Below, piece after piece: positions 43,738-52,995 of a stretch of DNA of 64,000 bases (position 1 is its first letter; the number at the start of each line of letters is the position of its first letter). The position numbers were made by a program, and so were the translations under genes. The DNA is from Bdellovibrionales bacterium (GTDB lineage Bacteria; Bdellovibrionota; Bdellovibrionia; Bdellovibrionales; Bdellovibrionaceae), in contig JAFEAQ010000008.1 of NCBI GenBank assembly GCA_018266295.1, forward strand, positions 124,001 through 188,000, in the 5' to 3' direction. Under the pieces are notes generated by a model. That model was not told the origin of the DNA, made no database searches, and saw only the letters and a program-made list of their open reading frames with translations.

Positions 43738-45298
43738 GCACTATCTTTTTCCTGGCAAGCTTGCGGCTTTTAGAGAAGAAACCCAGATTTCGACTCTTTT
43801 GGGTTCTTGCGTGTCCGTGGCGCTCTTTGATCCAGAAACAAGAATCGGCGGATTGAATCACTATCTTCTGCCGGAGCTGGGTCCAAATGATGTTGGCAAT
43901 CCTCGTTATGGAACCTCGGCCATCACTATGTTGATTGAAGAGATGGTTCGCCTTGGTGCTTCAGAAAAGCGCCTTCAGGCAAAAATCTACGGCGGTGGGA
44001 ATGTGATCGCGGTGTCTCCCATGGGGGAAAGCATCGGCCGTCGCAATATTGAAGTCGCTGAACAAATGATGCGGGAACGAGGAATTCGCGTTGTTGAGAA
44101 AAACGTTGGCGGTGAGTCCGGCCGGACTTTAAAGCTTAATACGGCGACCTTTGATGTGCTTCACAATTTTAGCAATGAAGGAGCGGGGGCCAGTGCGACG
44201 GTGGACGTCTCTGGTTTTAAACCGCTCGCAGTTGCAAAGTCTGTAAAGGTCTTGATTGTCGATGACTCGGCAACGGTCAGAACGCTGTTTACAAATATTT
44301 TCCAGAAGAGTGGCCTTGAGGTCGTGGGCGCCGCTGCGGATGCTTATCAGGCTCGCGAACTGATTGCCTCCAAGAAACCGGATGTTTTGACTTTAGATAT
44401 CGAGATGCCGCGGATGAGCGGCGTGATGTTCCTTGAAAAGCTTATGAAGTTCCAACCGACTCCGGTGGTTATGGTGTCGTCACTTGGAAGTACCGGGGAA
44501 GCAGCGATGAAATCGTTGGAGCTTGGCGCCGTGGAGTTCGTTCATAAGCCTTCGCAATTTGACCCGCAAATTCTGAAAGACCTCGCTGGGACGCTTGTTG
44601 AAAAAGTGCGTGCAGCGGCGTCTGTGAATGTTTTAAAGAAAATGAAAGAAAAGCCGGCACCATCTCCGATTGCTGACATGAATATTTCAGCCAGTGCGAA
44701 GATGAAAAAGAAAACGGCAGAACTCAAGGTCGTTGTGATGGGCGGAAATGCCGGTAGTGCAACAGCGGTAGAAAAAGTTTTGGAAGGCCTCGCGGTGGAT
44801 ACTCCGCCGGTGGTGATCTCTTGCAGTATCGTGACGAACTTCTTGGAAAGCTTCCTTCAGAAGATGAAGGGAAAAACGAAGGTCACGTTATCGGCTGCAA
44901 AAGACGGCGACTGGCTCCGTATGGGGAATGTTTACTTCATTCCGGCGGGCCATCATGGCAAAGTCCTCAATACGGCTAACGGTCCGCAATTGAAGCTCGA
45001 AAAAGGCGCTCCTGTGGCGTCGCAAATCCCGTCAGCCAATGTCCTTTTCCAATCAGCAGCGCAGGCATATGCGGGTGGCGTGTATGGAATTCTCCTTGGA
45101 GGCTTTGGTGTGGATGGAGTGGATGGCTTGACCGCTATTCAAAACAAAGGCGGAATGACCGTGGTTCAGCATCCTGAGGAAGCTCAGTTCCCTTACGCTC
45201 CACAGAAAGCAATTGAAGTTGGTGTGGCTGAACAAATCACCGAAACCAACGAAATCGCAGCTCGCCTTATGCAATACCGTAACCAAACTGTATTCTAA
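43730..45298 (+). CDS. CheD-CheB fusion, esterase active site degenerate
   Basis: A 522-residue fusion. Residues 1-160 are CheD, the receptor glutamine deamidase, with Thr22, Cys27 (LLGSCVSVALFDP) and His44 (GLNHYLLP) intact. Residues 170-295 are a CheB receiver with Asp178, Asp179, phospho-Asp223 (LDIEMPRMSG) and Lys273. Residues 332-522 follow the CheB methylesterase fold, but the nucleophile Ser of GAST is Asn340 (GGNAGS) and the His of TQHMP is Ser366; only Asp462 of the triad remains. The esterase is therefore probably inactive. No cheR or cheY is nearby. Start ATG overlaps the previous gene. Confidence 0.88.
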   Translation: MNKHYLFPGKLAAFREETQISTLLGSCVSVALFDPETRIGGLNHYLLPELGPNDVGNPRYGTSAITMLIEEMVRLGASEKRLQAKIYGGGNVIAVSPMGESIGRRNIEVAEQMMRERGIRVVEKNVGGESGRTLKLNTATFDVLHNFSNEGAGASATVDVSGFKPLAVAKSVKVLIVDDSATVRTLFTNIFQKSGLEVVGAAADAYQARELIASKKPDVLTLDIEMPRMSGVMFLEKLMKFQPTPVVMVSSLGSTGEAAMKSLELGAVEFVHKPSQFDPQILKDLAGTLVEKVRAAASVNVLKKMKEKPAPSPIADMNISASAKMKKKTAELKVVVMGGNAGSATAVEKVLEGLAVDTPPVVISCSIVTNFLESFLQKMKGKTKVTLSAAKDGDWLRMGNVYFIPAGHHGKVLNTANGPQLKLEKGAPVASQIPSANVLFQSAAQAYAGGVYGILLGGFGVDGVDGLTAIQNKGGMTVVQHPEEAQFPYAPQKAIEVGVAEQITETNEIAARLMQYRNQTVF

Positions 45299-45523
45299 AA
45301 AGGTACCAGGTCGCTTTTCGGAATTGACTTGGTACCCAAACGGGGATTCGGAAGCAAGGCAAAGTACTTAGCAGAAAACTTCGCAGGCACGCCCTCCAGG
45401 CTCGACAGCGTCCGCCCTTTGGGCGGATTTGCGCCTCCTGCGCCCCTGAGTCCCACTCAGTTCTTTGCCTTGCTTCCGAATTGTTTAGATATGTCAATTC
45501 CGAAAAGCGACCTGGTACCTTTT
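45298..45523. repeat. Cruciform element 1
   Basis: Perfect 31-bp outer arms at 45298-45328 and 45493-45523, then perfect 18-bp inner arms at 45347-45364 and 45463-45480 that continue imperfectly inward. The central 98 bases contain a GC-rich hairpin (TCCGCCC, TTT, GGGCGGA) and a second, smaller one (GCGC, CTCCT, GCGC). It starts within the 3' end of cheD-cheB and ends 48 bases before the aldehyde dehydrogenase-like gene. The core matches elements 2 and 3; the arms do not. Confidence 0.9.
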
Positions 45524-45571
45524 CGGGGGCTTTTCTTGCTTTTTGGGGGGAATTGCAGGATCTTGGGGGCC

Positions 45572-46972
45572 ATGGGCGCACAGGAGTTTCTCAATTTTAT
45601 TGATGGCGAATTTTCTCAATCTCAAAGCAAAGCCAGCTTTGCAAAGACCAATCCGTTTAATGGCGAGGTTCTCGGGAATGTCGCAGCGTCTGATGCCATG
45701 GATGTGATCCGTGCGATTCAAGCTGCCAAACGCGCCCAAACTGAAATGGAAAAATGGACTCTCGCCCAACGAGCGGAGTTGTTGACCAGCATCGCCGCGA
45801 AGCTTGAAGAAAAAGCCGAAGAGTACGCCTACGAAGAAGCTCTTCACCAAGGCTTGCCGTTAAACTTTGTGCGTGAGAAAAGTTTGCAGTACGCCATTCA
45901 ACAATTCCGTACGGCGGCTGAAGCTGTTTTAAGGTTTGAGCAAAGCAAATCACAAAACTTACAAGCACAGCCGACGGGAATTATTTCGATCGTTCTTTCC
46001 TGGAATCTTTCACTGCGTTTATTGGCGGAGCGTTTAGCTCCAGCACTGGCTGCGGGAAATATCTGTCTTGTTAAGATCTCAGAACTTTCTCCGGTGACTG
46101 CGAAAATCATGGGCGAAGTGCTGACAGCGGCAAATGCACCGAAAGGTCTTGTGCAGTTGATTCAGGGCCGTGGTTCAGAAGTGGGCGCATTGCTTGCGGC
46201 TCATCCTTCGATCCGTGCGGTGAATTTCGTCGGTAAATTAACGAATGCAGAAAAAATCACGCAGGGGGCTTTGCCACAGTTTAAGAAAGTACAAATCCAC
46301 TCGGGTGTTAAAAACAATATCTTTGTTTTGAATGAAGTCGATTTCCAAAACAAGATGCCGCAGATTCTTGAAAGTTTTTTGATCGGCCAGGGGCAACTCT
46401 GCTGGAACACGACCAGAATTTTCGTTCTGGAGTCTTTCCAGAAAGAATTCACTGAAAAGTTAAAAGAATACTTAGCGAGCCTCAAGCCCGCGACGTCACC
46501 AAAAGATTCAAGTCCTTGGTTACCGGTGATCCAAGCGGAAGTTTTGCAACAACTCGAAGCCAAAGCTCAGCAAATCAAAATGGAAGAAGGCAAGCTGATC
46601 GCCGGTGGCGCAAAGGCCGACAGCACTGGTTACTTCTTCCAGCCGACGGTGAGCCTCGATCTACCGAACTGTTCAGAGATGCAACAAGAAGAAATCCGCG
46701 GTCCAATTCTGATTTTAACGGCGGTGAAATATCAGCACGAGATGGTGAAGTGGGCGAATACCGGTTACTACGGTCATTCGGCTGTCATCTGGGCGCCGAA
46801 TTCAGAAAAAGCGCTGAAGGTTGCCGAGAAGATCGATGTGGGGACGGTGTCTGTGAACTCTTGGTTCCCTGTGAACTTTGAGCCCGGTCATCGCCAAACG
46901 ACGTTTGGCCTTGTGGATATGGGGCCATGGGAAAGATTCTATTCTGACGTCAAAGTCTTGACGGGTCTCTAA
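45572..46972 (+). CDS. Aldehyde dehydrogenase-like protein lacking the catalytic Glu motif
   Basis: A 466-residue member of the ALDH superfamily. The Cys is present in IGQGQLCWNTTRIFV and the later QEEIRGPILIL motif is present. The NAD-binding segments are altered (VLSWNLSLRLLAERLAPALA, VKISELSPVTA, NFVGK), and the usual ELGGK that supplies the general base Glu reads QIHSGVKNN. Activity is doubtful, or it uses a different reaction. The ATG at 45572 has a TTGGGGG ribosome site; an upstream frame through the cruciform element adds 81 residues of unlikely sequence. Confidence 0.8.
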   Translation: MGAQEFLNFIDGEFSQSQSKASFAKTNPFNGEVLGNVAASDAMDVIRAIQAAKRAQTEMEKWTLAQRAELLTSIAAKLEEKAEEYAYEEALHQGLPLNFVREKSLQYAIQQFRTAAEAVLRFEQSKSQNLQAQPTGIISIVLSWNLSLRLLAERLAPALAAGNICLVKISELSPVTAKIMGEVLTAANAPKGLVQLIQGRGSEVGALLAAHPSIRAVNFVGKLTNAEKITQGALPQFKKVQIHSGVKNNIFVLNEVDFQNKMPQILESFLIGQGQLCWNTTRIFVLESFQKEFTEKLKEYLASLKPATSPKDSSPWLPVIQAEVLQQLEAKAQQIKMEEGKLIAGGAKADSTGYFFQPTVSLDLPNCSEMQQEEIRGPILILTAVKYQHEMVKWANTGYYGHSAVIWAPNSEKALKVAEKIDVGTVSVNSWFPVNFEPGHRQTTFGLVDMGPWERFYSDVKVLTGL

Positions 46973-47014
46973 AACCGGCAAAACTTTGGCGAAACAGCAG
47001 TCAGGGATTTGTCG

Positions 47015-47236
47015 TTAATTCAATGGATGGAAACGAGCGCGGGTACGAACTTCGCAAGAAGGGCAGTGAGCTTCTTCGCGGATGTGGCCAACGATATGAT
47101 CTACGGCATGTGAAAGTTCCAGAACGGTGCCGCAAAGTACGCAATTGCTTTGGGAATTTATAAACTCACGATGCTTGTCACAATCTGCTTTTTCAAAATA
47201 TTGCATCTTCTCTATAATGTTTTGCGATTTATCCAA
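47015..47236 (-). CDS. Small putative zinc-binding protein
   Basis: A 73-residue protein. Two Cys pairs (CVLC and CPSC) with His residues between them suggest one zinc site. A TTG start at 47236 is chosen because GAGGAG lies 7 bases before it; the longer frame to 47266 lacks a ribosome site. Function unknown; small zinc-ribbon proteins often bind nucleic acid or regulate a partner. Confidence 0.6.
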   Translation of the reverse strand: MDKSQNIIEKMQYFEKADCDKHREFINSQSNCVLCGTVLELSHAVDHIVGHIREEAHCPSCEVRTRARFHPLN

Positions 47237-47387
47237 GATGTAACTCCTCTGTACTAGAGACCTCACTGCAAGATCCGTTCACAGGCCAAGGTCCGGACGC
47301 CCTCCGCTTTCCGGATACTAAAACGCAATTAGGTGAATCAGACCTTGGTCTAAGCTTTGTAAGCAACCCCGAGCTGGAGGGATTGCA

Positions 47388-48092
47388 ATGAAACATAAAA
47401 TTTCCGTTTTGATACTTCTCTGCTTACAAGCCGGCTGCGCTGTGGAACTGAAAGACAAACCCAAGGACGAGCCGAAGGTCCAGACGGCAGCGGTGCCTGA
47501 CTATGTGATCGATGGGCCAGTGAAGCTGACTCAGCATTTAAAGGTTGAGGCGGATCGCGTGGTTTTAACTGAGAATGCTGTGATAACCACGGAAGATAAG
47601 ACTCTCACTATTATTACTAAGGAGCTAGTCACCGAAGGTGCAATGATCCGTAATTTTCCGTCGGGTGCGAAAGCTTACTTTGCAATGAATGGAAGAACTG
47701 GGGGAGCTGTGATCATTTCAGCGCGGAAGGCGCGTGGCACTCTTGATGTTCAACTGAATGGCGAAGGCGGCGGTCATGGTAAGAATGGCTATCTGTCTGA
47801 AGGAGGGCATGGCGGGTGTCCTACTGATGGAGCTAATGGCGGGAACCCGGGGAGCCTCAACTTGGAGGTCGTTGATAATAATAGTTTCAATATTAACTGG
47901 ACGAACACAGTCGGAGAAGCGGGTGAAGCAGGAGTCAAAGGAGCTGCCAATGACAGCACACCGAGAGACCAAATCGGTCCGGGTGGATGCTCTCGAGATC
48001 GTGCAGACTCAGTGCCAGGGCTGCCAGGACAGTTTAAAGGTCAAGTTTGTTTAAAATTAGGAAATGCGGAGGCCTTCCGCTGTCAGGAATAA
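47388..48092 (+). CDS. Gly-rich lipoprotein with collagen-like segment
   Basis: A 234-residue lipoprotein. The lipobox is LQAGC (residues 13-17). Residues 45-110 look like short beta strands of alternating hydrophobic residues. Residues 125-215 are Gly-rich, with GxY-like triplets (GEAGEAGVKG, PGLPGQFKG) and four Cys. The function is unknown; such proteins are often surface-exposed. Its ribosome site is TGGAGGG. Confidence 0.7.
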   Translation: MKHKISVLILLCLQAGCAVELKDKPKDEPKVQTAAVPDYVIDGPVKLTQHLKVEADRVVLTENAVITTEDKTLTIITKELVTEGAMIRNFPSGAKAYFAMNGRTGGAVIISARKARGTLDVQLNGEGGGHGKNGYLSEGGHGGCPTDGANGGNPGSLNLEVVDNNSFNINWTNTVGEAGEAGVKGAANDSTPRDQIGPGGCSRDRADSVPGLPGQFKGQVCLKLGNAEAFRCQE

Positions 48093-48120
48093 AAAAAGCC
48101 GGGGTTCACCCGGCCTCTTT
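48091..48120. terminator. Bidirectional terminator
   Basis: A 6-bp GC stem (GCCGGG and CCCGGC, loop GTTCA) flanked by an A-run on the left and CTCTTTTTT on the right. It can serve both the lipoprotein gene and the convergent ddl gene. Confidence 0.85.
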
Positions 48121-48136
48121 TTTACTTAGAGCTGTT

Positions 48137-49234
48137 TTAGTTCAAAGCTGCGTAGCTGAACATCAGCTTCTCATCTGCGGCGTGCTTTTCGAAAGCGAAG
48201 CCGATGAGTTTAGAAATCAGCTCGGTGTAACCGACACCGGTTGCTTCCCACATCTTTGGATACATCGAGATCTTCGTGAAGCCAGGGATCGTGTTGATCT
48301 CGTTCACGTAAAGGTCGCCGTTCTTTTTCAAGAAGAAGTCGACGCGGGTGAGACCGTCGCAGCCCATCACTTGATAAGTCTTCACAGCCATCTTTTGGAT
48401 CTTTTCAACTTCTTGCGGAGTTAATTGCGCAGGAATCACAATCGAAGCGCCGTTTTCATCCGTGTATTTCGCATCGTAAGAATAGAACTCATGGTGCGCG
48501 ATCACTTCGCCGGGCAAAGAGGCCTTGGCAGTCGCGTTCAGACCCATCACAGAGCATTCAATCTCGCGGCCTTGAATGAATTCTTCAGCCAATACTTTTG
48601 TGTCGTAAGCAAAAGCGTCTTTCAAATCTTTTTCAAAACCCGCTTTGTCTTTGATTTTGTGAACGCCGACAGATGATCCCGCGTTGGCAGGCTTAATGAA
48701 AAATGGCGTACCGAGTTTTTTCACAAGTTCGTCGTAAGAAGGTGTGTGCTCTGGAGTCAGAAGTTCGTACTTCGCATTCGGAACCTGCGCGACAGCGAGC
48801 AAACGCTTCATCACTTCTTTATCCATGCCAGCTGCTGATGACCAAACACCGCAACCCACAAATGGCAAGTTCATCATTTTGAAAAGACCCTGAATCGTAC
48901 CGTCTTCACCGAAAGTGCCATGCAAAACCGGGAAGGCACAATCGACCGTCGTCTTTGTCTGGTTTTTCAGAGAGAAAAACAAGGGCTTACCGCCTTCAGA
49001 GATCAAGGCCACGGGGTCCGAGCCTGCAGGCAAAGATTTGTCAGACAAGCGCACCACTTGGTCGAAAACTTCAAGGCCACTAAAGCGATACCAAGAGCCT
49101 TCTTTGCTGATGCCAACCAAGATGAAGTCATATTTTGTCTTATCAAGAGCGTTGGCTACGTTTTTAGCCGAGCGAATGGATACTTCGTGTTCTGAAGATC
49201 TTCCGCCAAAAATGAGTGCTACTGTTTTCTTCAT
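48137..49234 (-). CDS. ddl: D-alanine-D-alanine ligase
   Basis: ATP-grasp enzyme that makes the D-Ala-D-Ala dipeptide of peptidoglycan. The 365-residue length is that of the longer DdlA class. Motifs include the N-terminal [48 protein letters not shown] and the C-terminal [19 protein letters not shown]. It overlaps elbB by 4 bases, so the two are coupled. Confidence 0.96.
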   Translation of the reverse strand: MKKTVALIFGGRSSEHEVSIRSAKNVANALDKTKYDFILVGISKEGSWYRFSGLEVFDQVVRLSDKSLPAGSDPVALISEGGKPLFFSLKNQTKTTVDCAFPVLHGTFGEDGTIQGLFKMMNLPFVGCGVWSSAAGMDKEVMKRLLAVAQVPNAKYELLTPEHTPSYDELVKKLGTPFFIKPANAGSSVGVHKIKDKAGFEKDLKDAFAYDTKVLAEEFIQGREIECSVMGLNATAKASLPGEVIAHHEFYSYDAKYTDENGASIVIPAQLTPQEVEKIQKMAVKTYQVMGCDGLTRVDFFLKKNGDLYVNEINTIPGFTKISMYPKMWEATGVGYTELISKLIGFAFEKHAADEKLMFSYAALN

Positions 49235-49884
49235 GCCATCTCCACAAGTTCTTTTGCTAATCCAGAAATCCCTTTAAAGATTTCGTGAGGTTTTGCATTA
49301 CCATACATGTAAGCCGGTGTTGTAATGACTTTTGTTTCGCGATCAGTGACATAATCATCCACTGGGCAAACTTCGTGCTGCGCTCCGGTTTTCAAAACTT
49401 CAGCGATAGTTTCTTTATCATCACCGAGAGTCACAGTGACTCGTTCGCTGCCCAAAACTTTCGCCAGCAGAACAGGCGCGATGCAAATCGCCGCGATCGG
49501 TTTAGTTTCTTGGTGAAAAGCTCTGATGTTTTTTTCTACGTCAGGAAGAACCGTGCACTTCGAGCCTTTGAAGGCCCAGTCACTCAAGTTCTTCGCCGCG
49601 CCAAAGCCGCCGACGAATGCTAAAGCATCGTACTTTTTAACGTCGAGAGTTTTCAGATCTTGAATATTGCCACGAGCGATGCGAGCGGCCTCAGTGAGGA
49701 CGTTGCGTTTCTGGCCCATGGCTTGATCAGTGGTAAAATTGAGAGCTTCGAACTCCACGCTGGGAGCAAAACACATATACTCGGCACCATTTTGGCTGAG
49801 TGCAATCAAGAGGCTCACTGCTTCAGTGATTTCAGCCCCATCTTTGTTGCCACAACCCGCAAGAACGACGGCTACTTTTTTCAA
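49231..49884 (-). CDS. elbB: ElbB-like glyoxalase
   Basis: A 217-residue protein of the DJ-1/PfpI fold. Signature segments are [34 protein letters not shown] and [17 protein letters not shown] with the nucleophile Cys. ElbB has weak glyoxalase activity; its older name as an isoprenoid biosynthesis protein rests on indirect evidence. It is the first gene of an elbB-ddl pair. Confidence 0.92.
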   Translation of the reverse strand: MKKVAVVLAGCGNKDGAEITEAVSLLIALSQNGAEYMCFAPSVEFEALNFTTDQAMGQKRNVLTEAARIARGNIQDLKTLDVKKYDALAFVGGFGAAKNLSDWAFKGSKCTVLPDVEKNIRAFHQETKPIAAICIAPVLLAKVLGSERVTVTLGDDKETIAEVLKTGAQHEVCPVDDYVTDRETKVITTPAYMYGNAKPHEIFKGISGLAKELVEMA

Positions 49885-49951
49885 AGGGTCCTCCGTGAGA
49901 GTGAAAGAGATCTTTCAACTCTAACGAAGGCTCCGCAACTTGTCTATGAAT

Positions 49952-50845
49952 CTAATTCTGTCCAGGTTCGAAATTTTGGACGCGATTGCAAATCTTAACG
50001 AGAACTTTTTGAGAAGAAGTCGGTACCATGCCTTGATAGCAGAATTCCGTCAGGCGCGAGAGGTAAGGAACATCGGGGCTGAAAGTCATTTCATAGACGA
50101 CTTTCTCAGTGCGCGTGCTGCCAGAGTCTTCGTCTTTAAAGTTGACGACGAGATCAAACGCGACTTTTTTGTAACGGATCTGGCAATTCGGAATGCCGGC
50201 GCAATCTTGCTGACCGGACACTCCTGTTGGCGGAGACATCATGCCTTCTGAAGTTTGCAGGTTGTGACATGTTACATCCCAGTTTTCGCTTTTAACGCAA
50301 GCACTCAGCATGTTCTGCACCATGAGGACGCCGAGGAAATGGCTCGTGCCAGTTCCGGAGCGAACACCCACAGTTCCGTTAGCCATCGATTTTTGCAGCT
50401 CCTCAACAGAGCCGGGAAGACCTTTACCCTGAATCGCCGATGTCGTTGGAGCCTCGGTCACCGAGGGAGTGGTCTTTGTAACAGAAATATTGTCTTCATA
50501 CGATGTCACAGGTTTAAAATTGCCGTTTTCCATGGCCTGTGAACGAATCAAAAACTTGTAATCGATCGTGTCGGTATTTTCGGTACGGGCAATAATTTGA
50601 CTGGCCTCTTTGTAAACCACTTTTGGATCCAGAGTGCTGATCTTCTGGTCTTGCTCGACGTACAAGAACTCATTGAGCTTGATCGAGTTAAAATCAGCGT
50701 TGTCCCATGCGGAAAGAACTGCTTTTTGCACTTCGTCCGCCGCCACTTCGGGACCGTTATCGTCGCTTAAAGAAGGCGGCTTTAAACAGCTCGTCGCTGC
50801 AATGAGGAGCACTAACAAAGCGGAACGGCGGAGGAACTGAATCAT
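49952..50845 (-). CDS. Lipoprotein, unknown
   Basis: A 297-residue predicted lipoprotein with a signal of MIQFLRRSALLVLLIAATSC; the Cys at 20 would be lipidated. The mature part contains a Thr/Ser/Pro linker near residue 135 and a C-terminal domain with five Cys. No family is recognised. Its ATG overlaps the stop of the upstream acetyltransferase by 4 bases. An upstream frame adds eight residues before the signal. Confidence 0.7.
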   Translation of the reverse strand: MIQFLRRSALLVLLIAATSCLKPPSLSDDNGPEVAADEVQKAVLSAWDNADFNSIKLNEFLYVEQDQKISTLDPKVVYKEASQIIARTENTDTIDYKFLIRSQAMENGNFKPVTSYEDNISVTKTTPSVTEAPTTSAIQGKGLPGSVEELQKSMANGTVGVRSGTGTSHFLGVLMVQNMLSACVKSENWDVTCHNLQTSEGMMSPPTGVSGQQDCAGIPNCQIRYKKVAFDLVVNFKDEDSGSTRTEKVVYEMTFSPDVPYLSRLTEFCYQGMVPTSSQKVLVKICNRVQNFEPGQN

Positions 50846-51933
50846 ATAGAATCCCAGCCCCAGATCCACAAGTTCAGAGGGAGGATTTTAGATAATTTCT
50901 CGGCAGTCTCGGGTTTGAATACTTCGAGTTCAGCGATATCCACGGGACCGAAAAGCAGGTGAGTCAGATTCTGCTCGCCACCCAAAACCGCGAGGTCTTG
51001 GCCGCAACCAAATACAAACTTACCATTTTGCTTTTCCAGCACGATGTCAGAAATACCTTCAGCGCGGAAGGCGCGTTTAATTTTTGCCGAGAGCTGATCG
51101 AAGTTCAAAATCTTGATCATACCCAAGTAACCTTGGTTGTAAGTAACCGGTTTTTCGCGCAGGCGTTGAATCAAGTTTTGTGAGTGGCGCGGAACAATGA
51201 TTGTGATCGGCTGCTGCTTTTCACGGCGGATAAAGCTCAGCAAAGTCATAATCGCAGTGACCGAGCCGCCCCATTCGTGAATGTAGCCGCCCAAGTCGAC
51301 GCCTTTGCCTTCAATCGCATACGCTGCGAGCTGGCCCGAAGAGTCCCAAGCCGTATAAACCTGGGTTTGCGGAATTGCTAAATACTTACGAGTTTCTTCA
51401 ACTGTGCGCACTGAGTTCACTGTATGAGTCGAGTAAAGACGGTGAATGGCCTCGGCCGCGACCTTCGAGTCTTTTGATAAACGCAAAGAAGGATCTGGGG
51501 CTTGGAATTCTTCTTCCACCACGATGCTGATTTCAGTGCCAGCGAGTTCAAAACCGATGCGGCGATAGAAGTCATACAAATCCGTCCAAAGGATCGCGAT
51601 ATCGCATTGTTGGCGAGTCGCCTGGGCAATGCAATCCTCGATAATTTGGGTGCTGAGTCCCTTATTGCGATGATTTTCATTAGTTACAACCGACCCGATA
51701 GCGCCCACTTTGAAAATTACATGGGGAGATTTTACAACAAGGGGCTTTAAAACGGCGTGCGAAACAACCTCGTCGGCTTCGGTAATAATTCTCATGTTGT
51801 GGAGGTTCGAACTCGATAACGCCGTCGGGTATTCGGCGGCTATAGACCAATTGGCTTCAGAACGAAGGCTCTGGGTCAAAAAATTGAGTACTGACGGCAA
51901 TTCTGACTCTGCGGGTGAACGCGGTCCTTCCAT
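50842..51933 (-). CDS. Eis-like GNAT acetyltransferase
   Basis: A 363-residue protein. The N-terminal GNAT domain has GSVVTNENHRNKGLSTQIIE, the acetyl-CoA loop, and LYDFYRRIGFELAG. A second degenerate GNAT-like region and a C-terminal sterol-carrier-like tail fit the Eis/enhanced-survival architecture. Substrate unknown. It is divergent from the ferredoxin gene. Confidence 0.8.
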   Translation of the reverse strand: MEGPRSPAESELPSVLNFLTQSLRSEANWSIAAEYPTALSSSNLHNMRIITEADEVVSHAVLKPLVVKSPHVIFKVGAIGSVVTNENHRNKGLSTQIIEDCIAQATRQQCDIAILWTDLYDFYRRIGFELAGTEISIVVEEEFQAPDPSLRLSKDSKVAAEAIHRLYSTHTVNSVRTVEETRKYLAIPQTQVYTAWDSSGQLAAYAIEGKGVDLGGYIHEWGGSVTAIMTLLSFIRREKQQPITIIVPRHSQNLIQRLREKPVTYNQGYLGMIKILNFDQLSAKIKRAFRAEGISDIVLEKQNGKFVFGCGQDLAVLGGEQNLTHLLFGPVDIAELEVFKPETAEKLSKILPLNLWIWGWDSI

Positions 51934-52100
51934 GGATCCTCCTTAGAATGTCCCTTTCAGTTTAACGAAATCGGCCCCTTTCTTCAGTGTTTGTTAGGGG
52001 TTTTAGCCGCCATCCGGCCCTAAATGCGACCTCGGTCCTGAGGCGGAATTTGACTTTTTCCGGTCTTGCATTATATTGGGGCCCTCTTGGAGGCATTGAG

Positions 52101-52340
52101 ATGGCTGAGTTAGATCAAAAATGGAAAGAAAACGCGCACGGCAAGATGTTCGTAGATCAATCTTGTATTGCTTGTGATGCCTGCGTTTTAACAGCTCCCA
52201 AGAACTTCTCAATGCACGAAGAAGACGGCCACGCCTTTGTGACCAAACAGCCTGAAACTCCTGAAGAAGAAGCAGCCTGCAAAGAAGCAATGGAAGGTTG
52301 CCCGGTAGAAGCTATCGGCGACTTTGGCGATAAAGCCTAG
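52101..52340 (+). CDS. Small [4Fe-4S] ferredoxin
   Basis: A 79-residue ferredoxin with one cluster: Cys22, Cys25 and Cys28 in CIACDACV and Cys67 in GCPVEAIG. The start at 52101 follows TTGGAGG. An upstream frame to 51987 adds 38 unlikely residues. It lies 11 bases before nth, which also carries a 4Fe-4S cluster. Confidence 0.88.
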   Translation: MAELDQKWKENAHGKMFVDQSCIACDACVLTAPKNFSMHEEDGHAFVTKQPETPEEEAACKEAMEGCPVEAIGDFGDKA

Positions 52341-52351
52341 GACCTAGGTCG

Positions 52352-52987
52352 GTGAAAAAAGCACCGGCGAACGCCGCCATCGTTCTCAAGTTATTACCCA
52401 GATATTATCCCGATGCTCACTGTGCCCTTGATCACAAGAATGCCTTTGAGCTCCTGATCGCAACCATCCTTTCTGCACAATGCACTGACGAACGCGTGAA
52501 CATCGTTACGAAGGGGCTTTTTGCCAAGTATCCGACGCCGGAGAAAATGGCCAAAGCTAAGCAGGAAGACCTTGAAGAGCTCATCCGCTCTGCGGGCTTC
52601 TATAAAAACAAAGCTAAAAATATCAAAGCGTGTGCTCAAGCGCTGGTCGAAAAGCATCAAGGTCAGGTTCCTGATAAGATGGATGAGCTTGTCGAGCTTG
52701 CGGGGGTTGGCCGTAAAACTGCGAACGTTGTGCTCGGAAATGCCTTTGATATCGCCAGCGGTATTGTTGTTGATACTCATGTCACTCGTTTAAGCAATCG
52801 CCTGGGCTGGGTGAAAGGGGAGGACGCTGTGGCGATCGAGAAGCGTCTCTGTGAGTTCGTCCCCAAAGATCATTGGATTAAGCTGTCACATGAACTGATT
52901 TTCCACGGCCGGCAAATTTGCAAGGCGCGCAAACCTCTCTGTGAGAGGTGTTTTCTTCTTGAGCATTGCCCGCAAAAAGGTGTCTAA
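52352..52987 (+). CDS. nth: Endonuclease III
   Basis: Base-excision repair glycosylase and AP lyase for oxidised pyrimidines. The helix-hairpin-helix ends in LAGVGRKTANVVLGN with the catalytic Lys; the catalytic Asp is in VVDTHVTRLSNRLGW. The cluster loop is CKARKPLCERCFLLEHC. The length of 211 residues is standard. The start is GTG. Confidence 0.96.
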   Translation: MKKAPANAAIVLKLLPRYYPDAHCALDHKNAFELLIATILSAQCTDERVNIVTKGLFAKYPTPEKMAKAKQEDLEELIRSAGFYKNKAKNIKACAQALVEKHQGQVPDKMDELVELAGVGRKTANVVLGNAFDIASGIVVDTHVTRLSNRLGWVKGEDAVAIEKRLCEFVPKDHWIKLSHELIFHGRQICKARKPLCERCFLLEHCPQKGV

Positions 52988-52995
52988 TCAGACAC

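Noticed and set aside
45329-45571. N-terminal extension of 81 residues on the aldehyde dehydrogenase-like gene
   Set aside because: The extension is the translation of the cruciform element and has no ribosome site; the ATG at 45572 fits the domain start.
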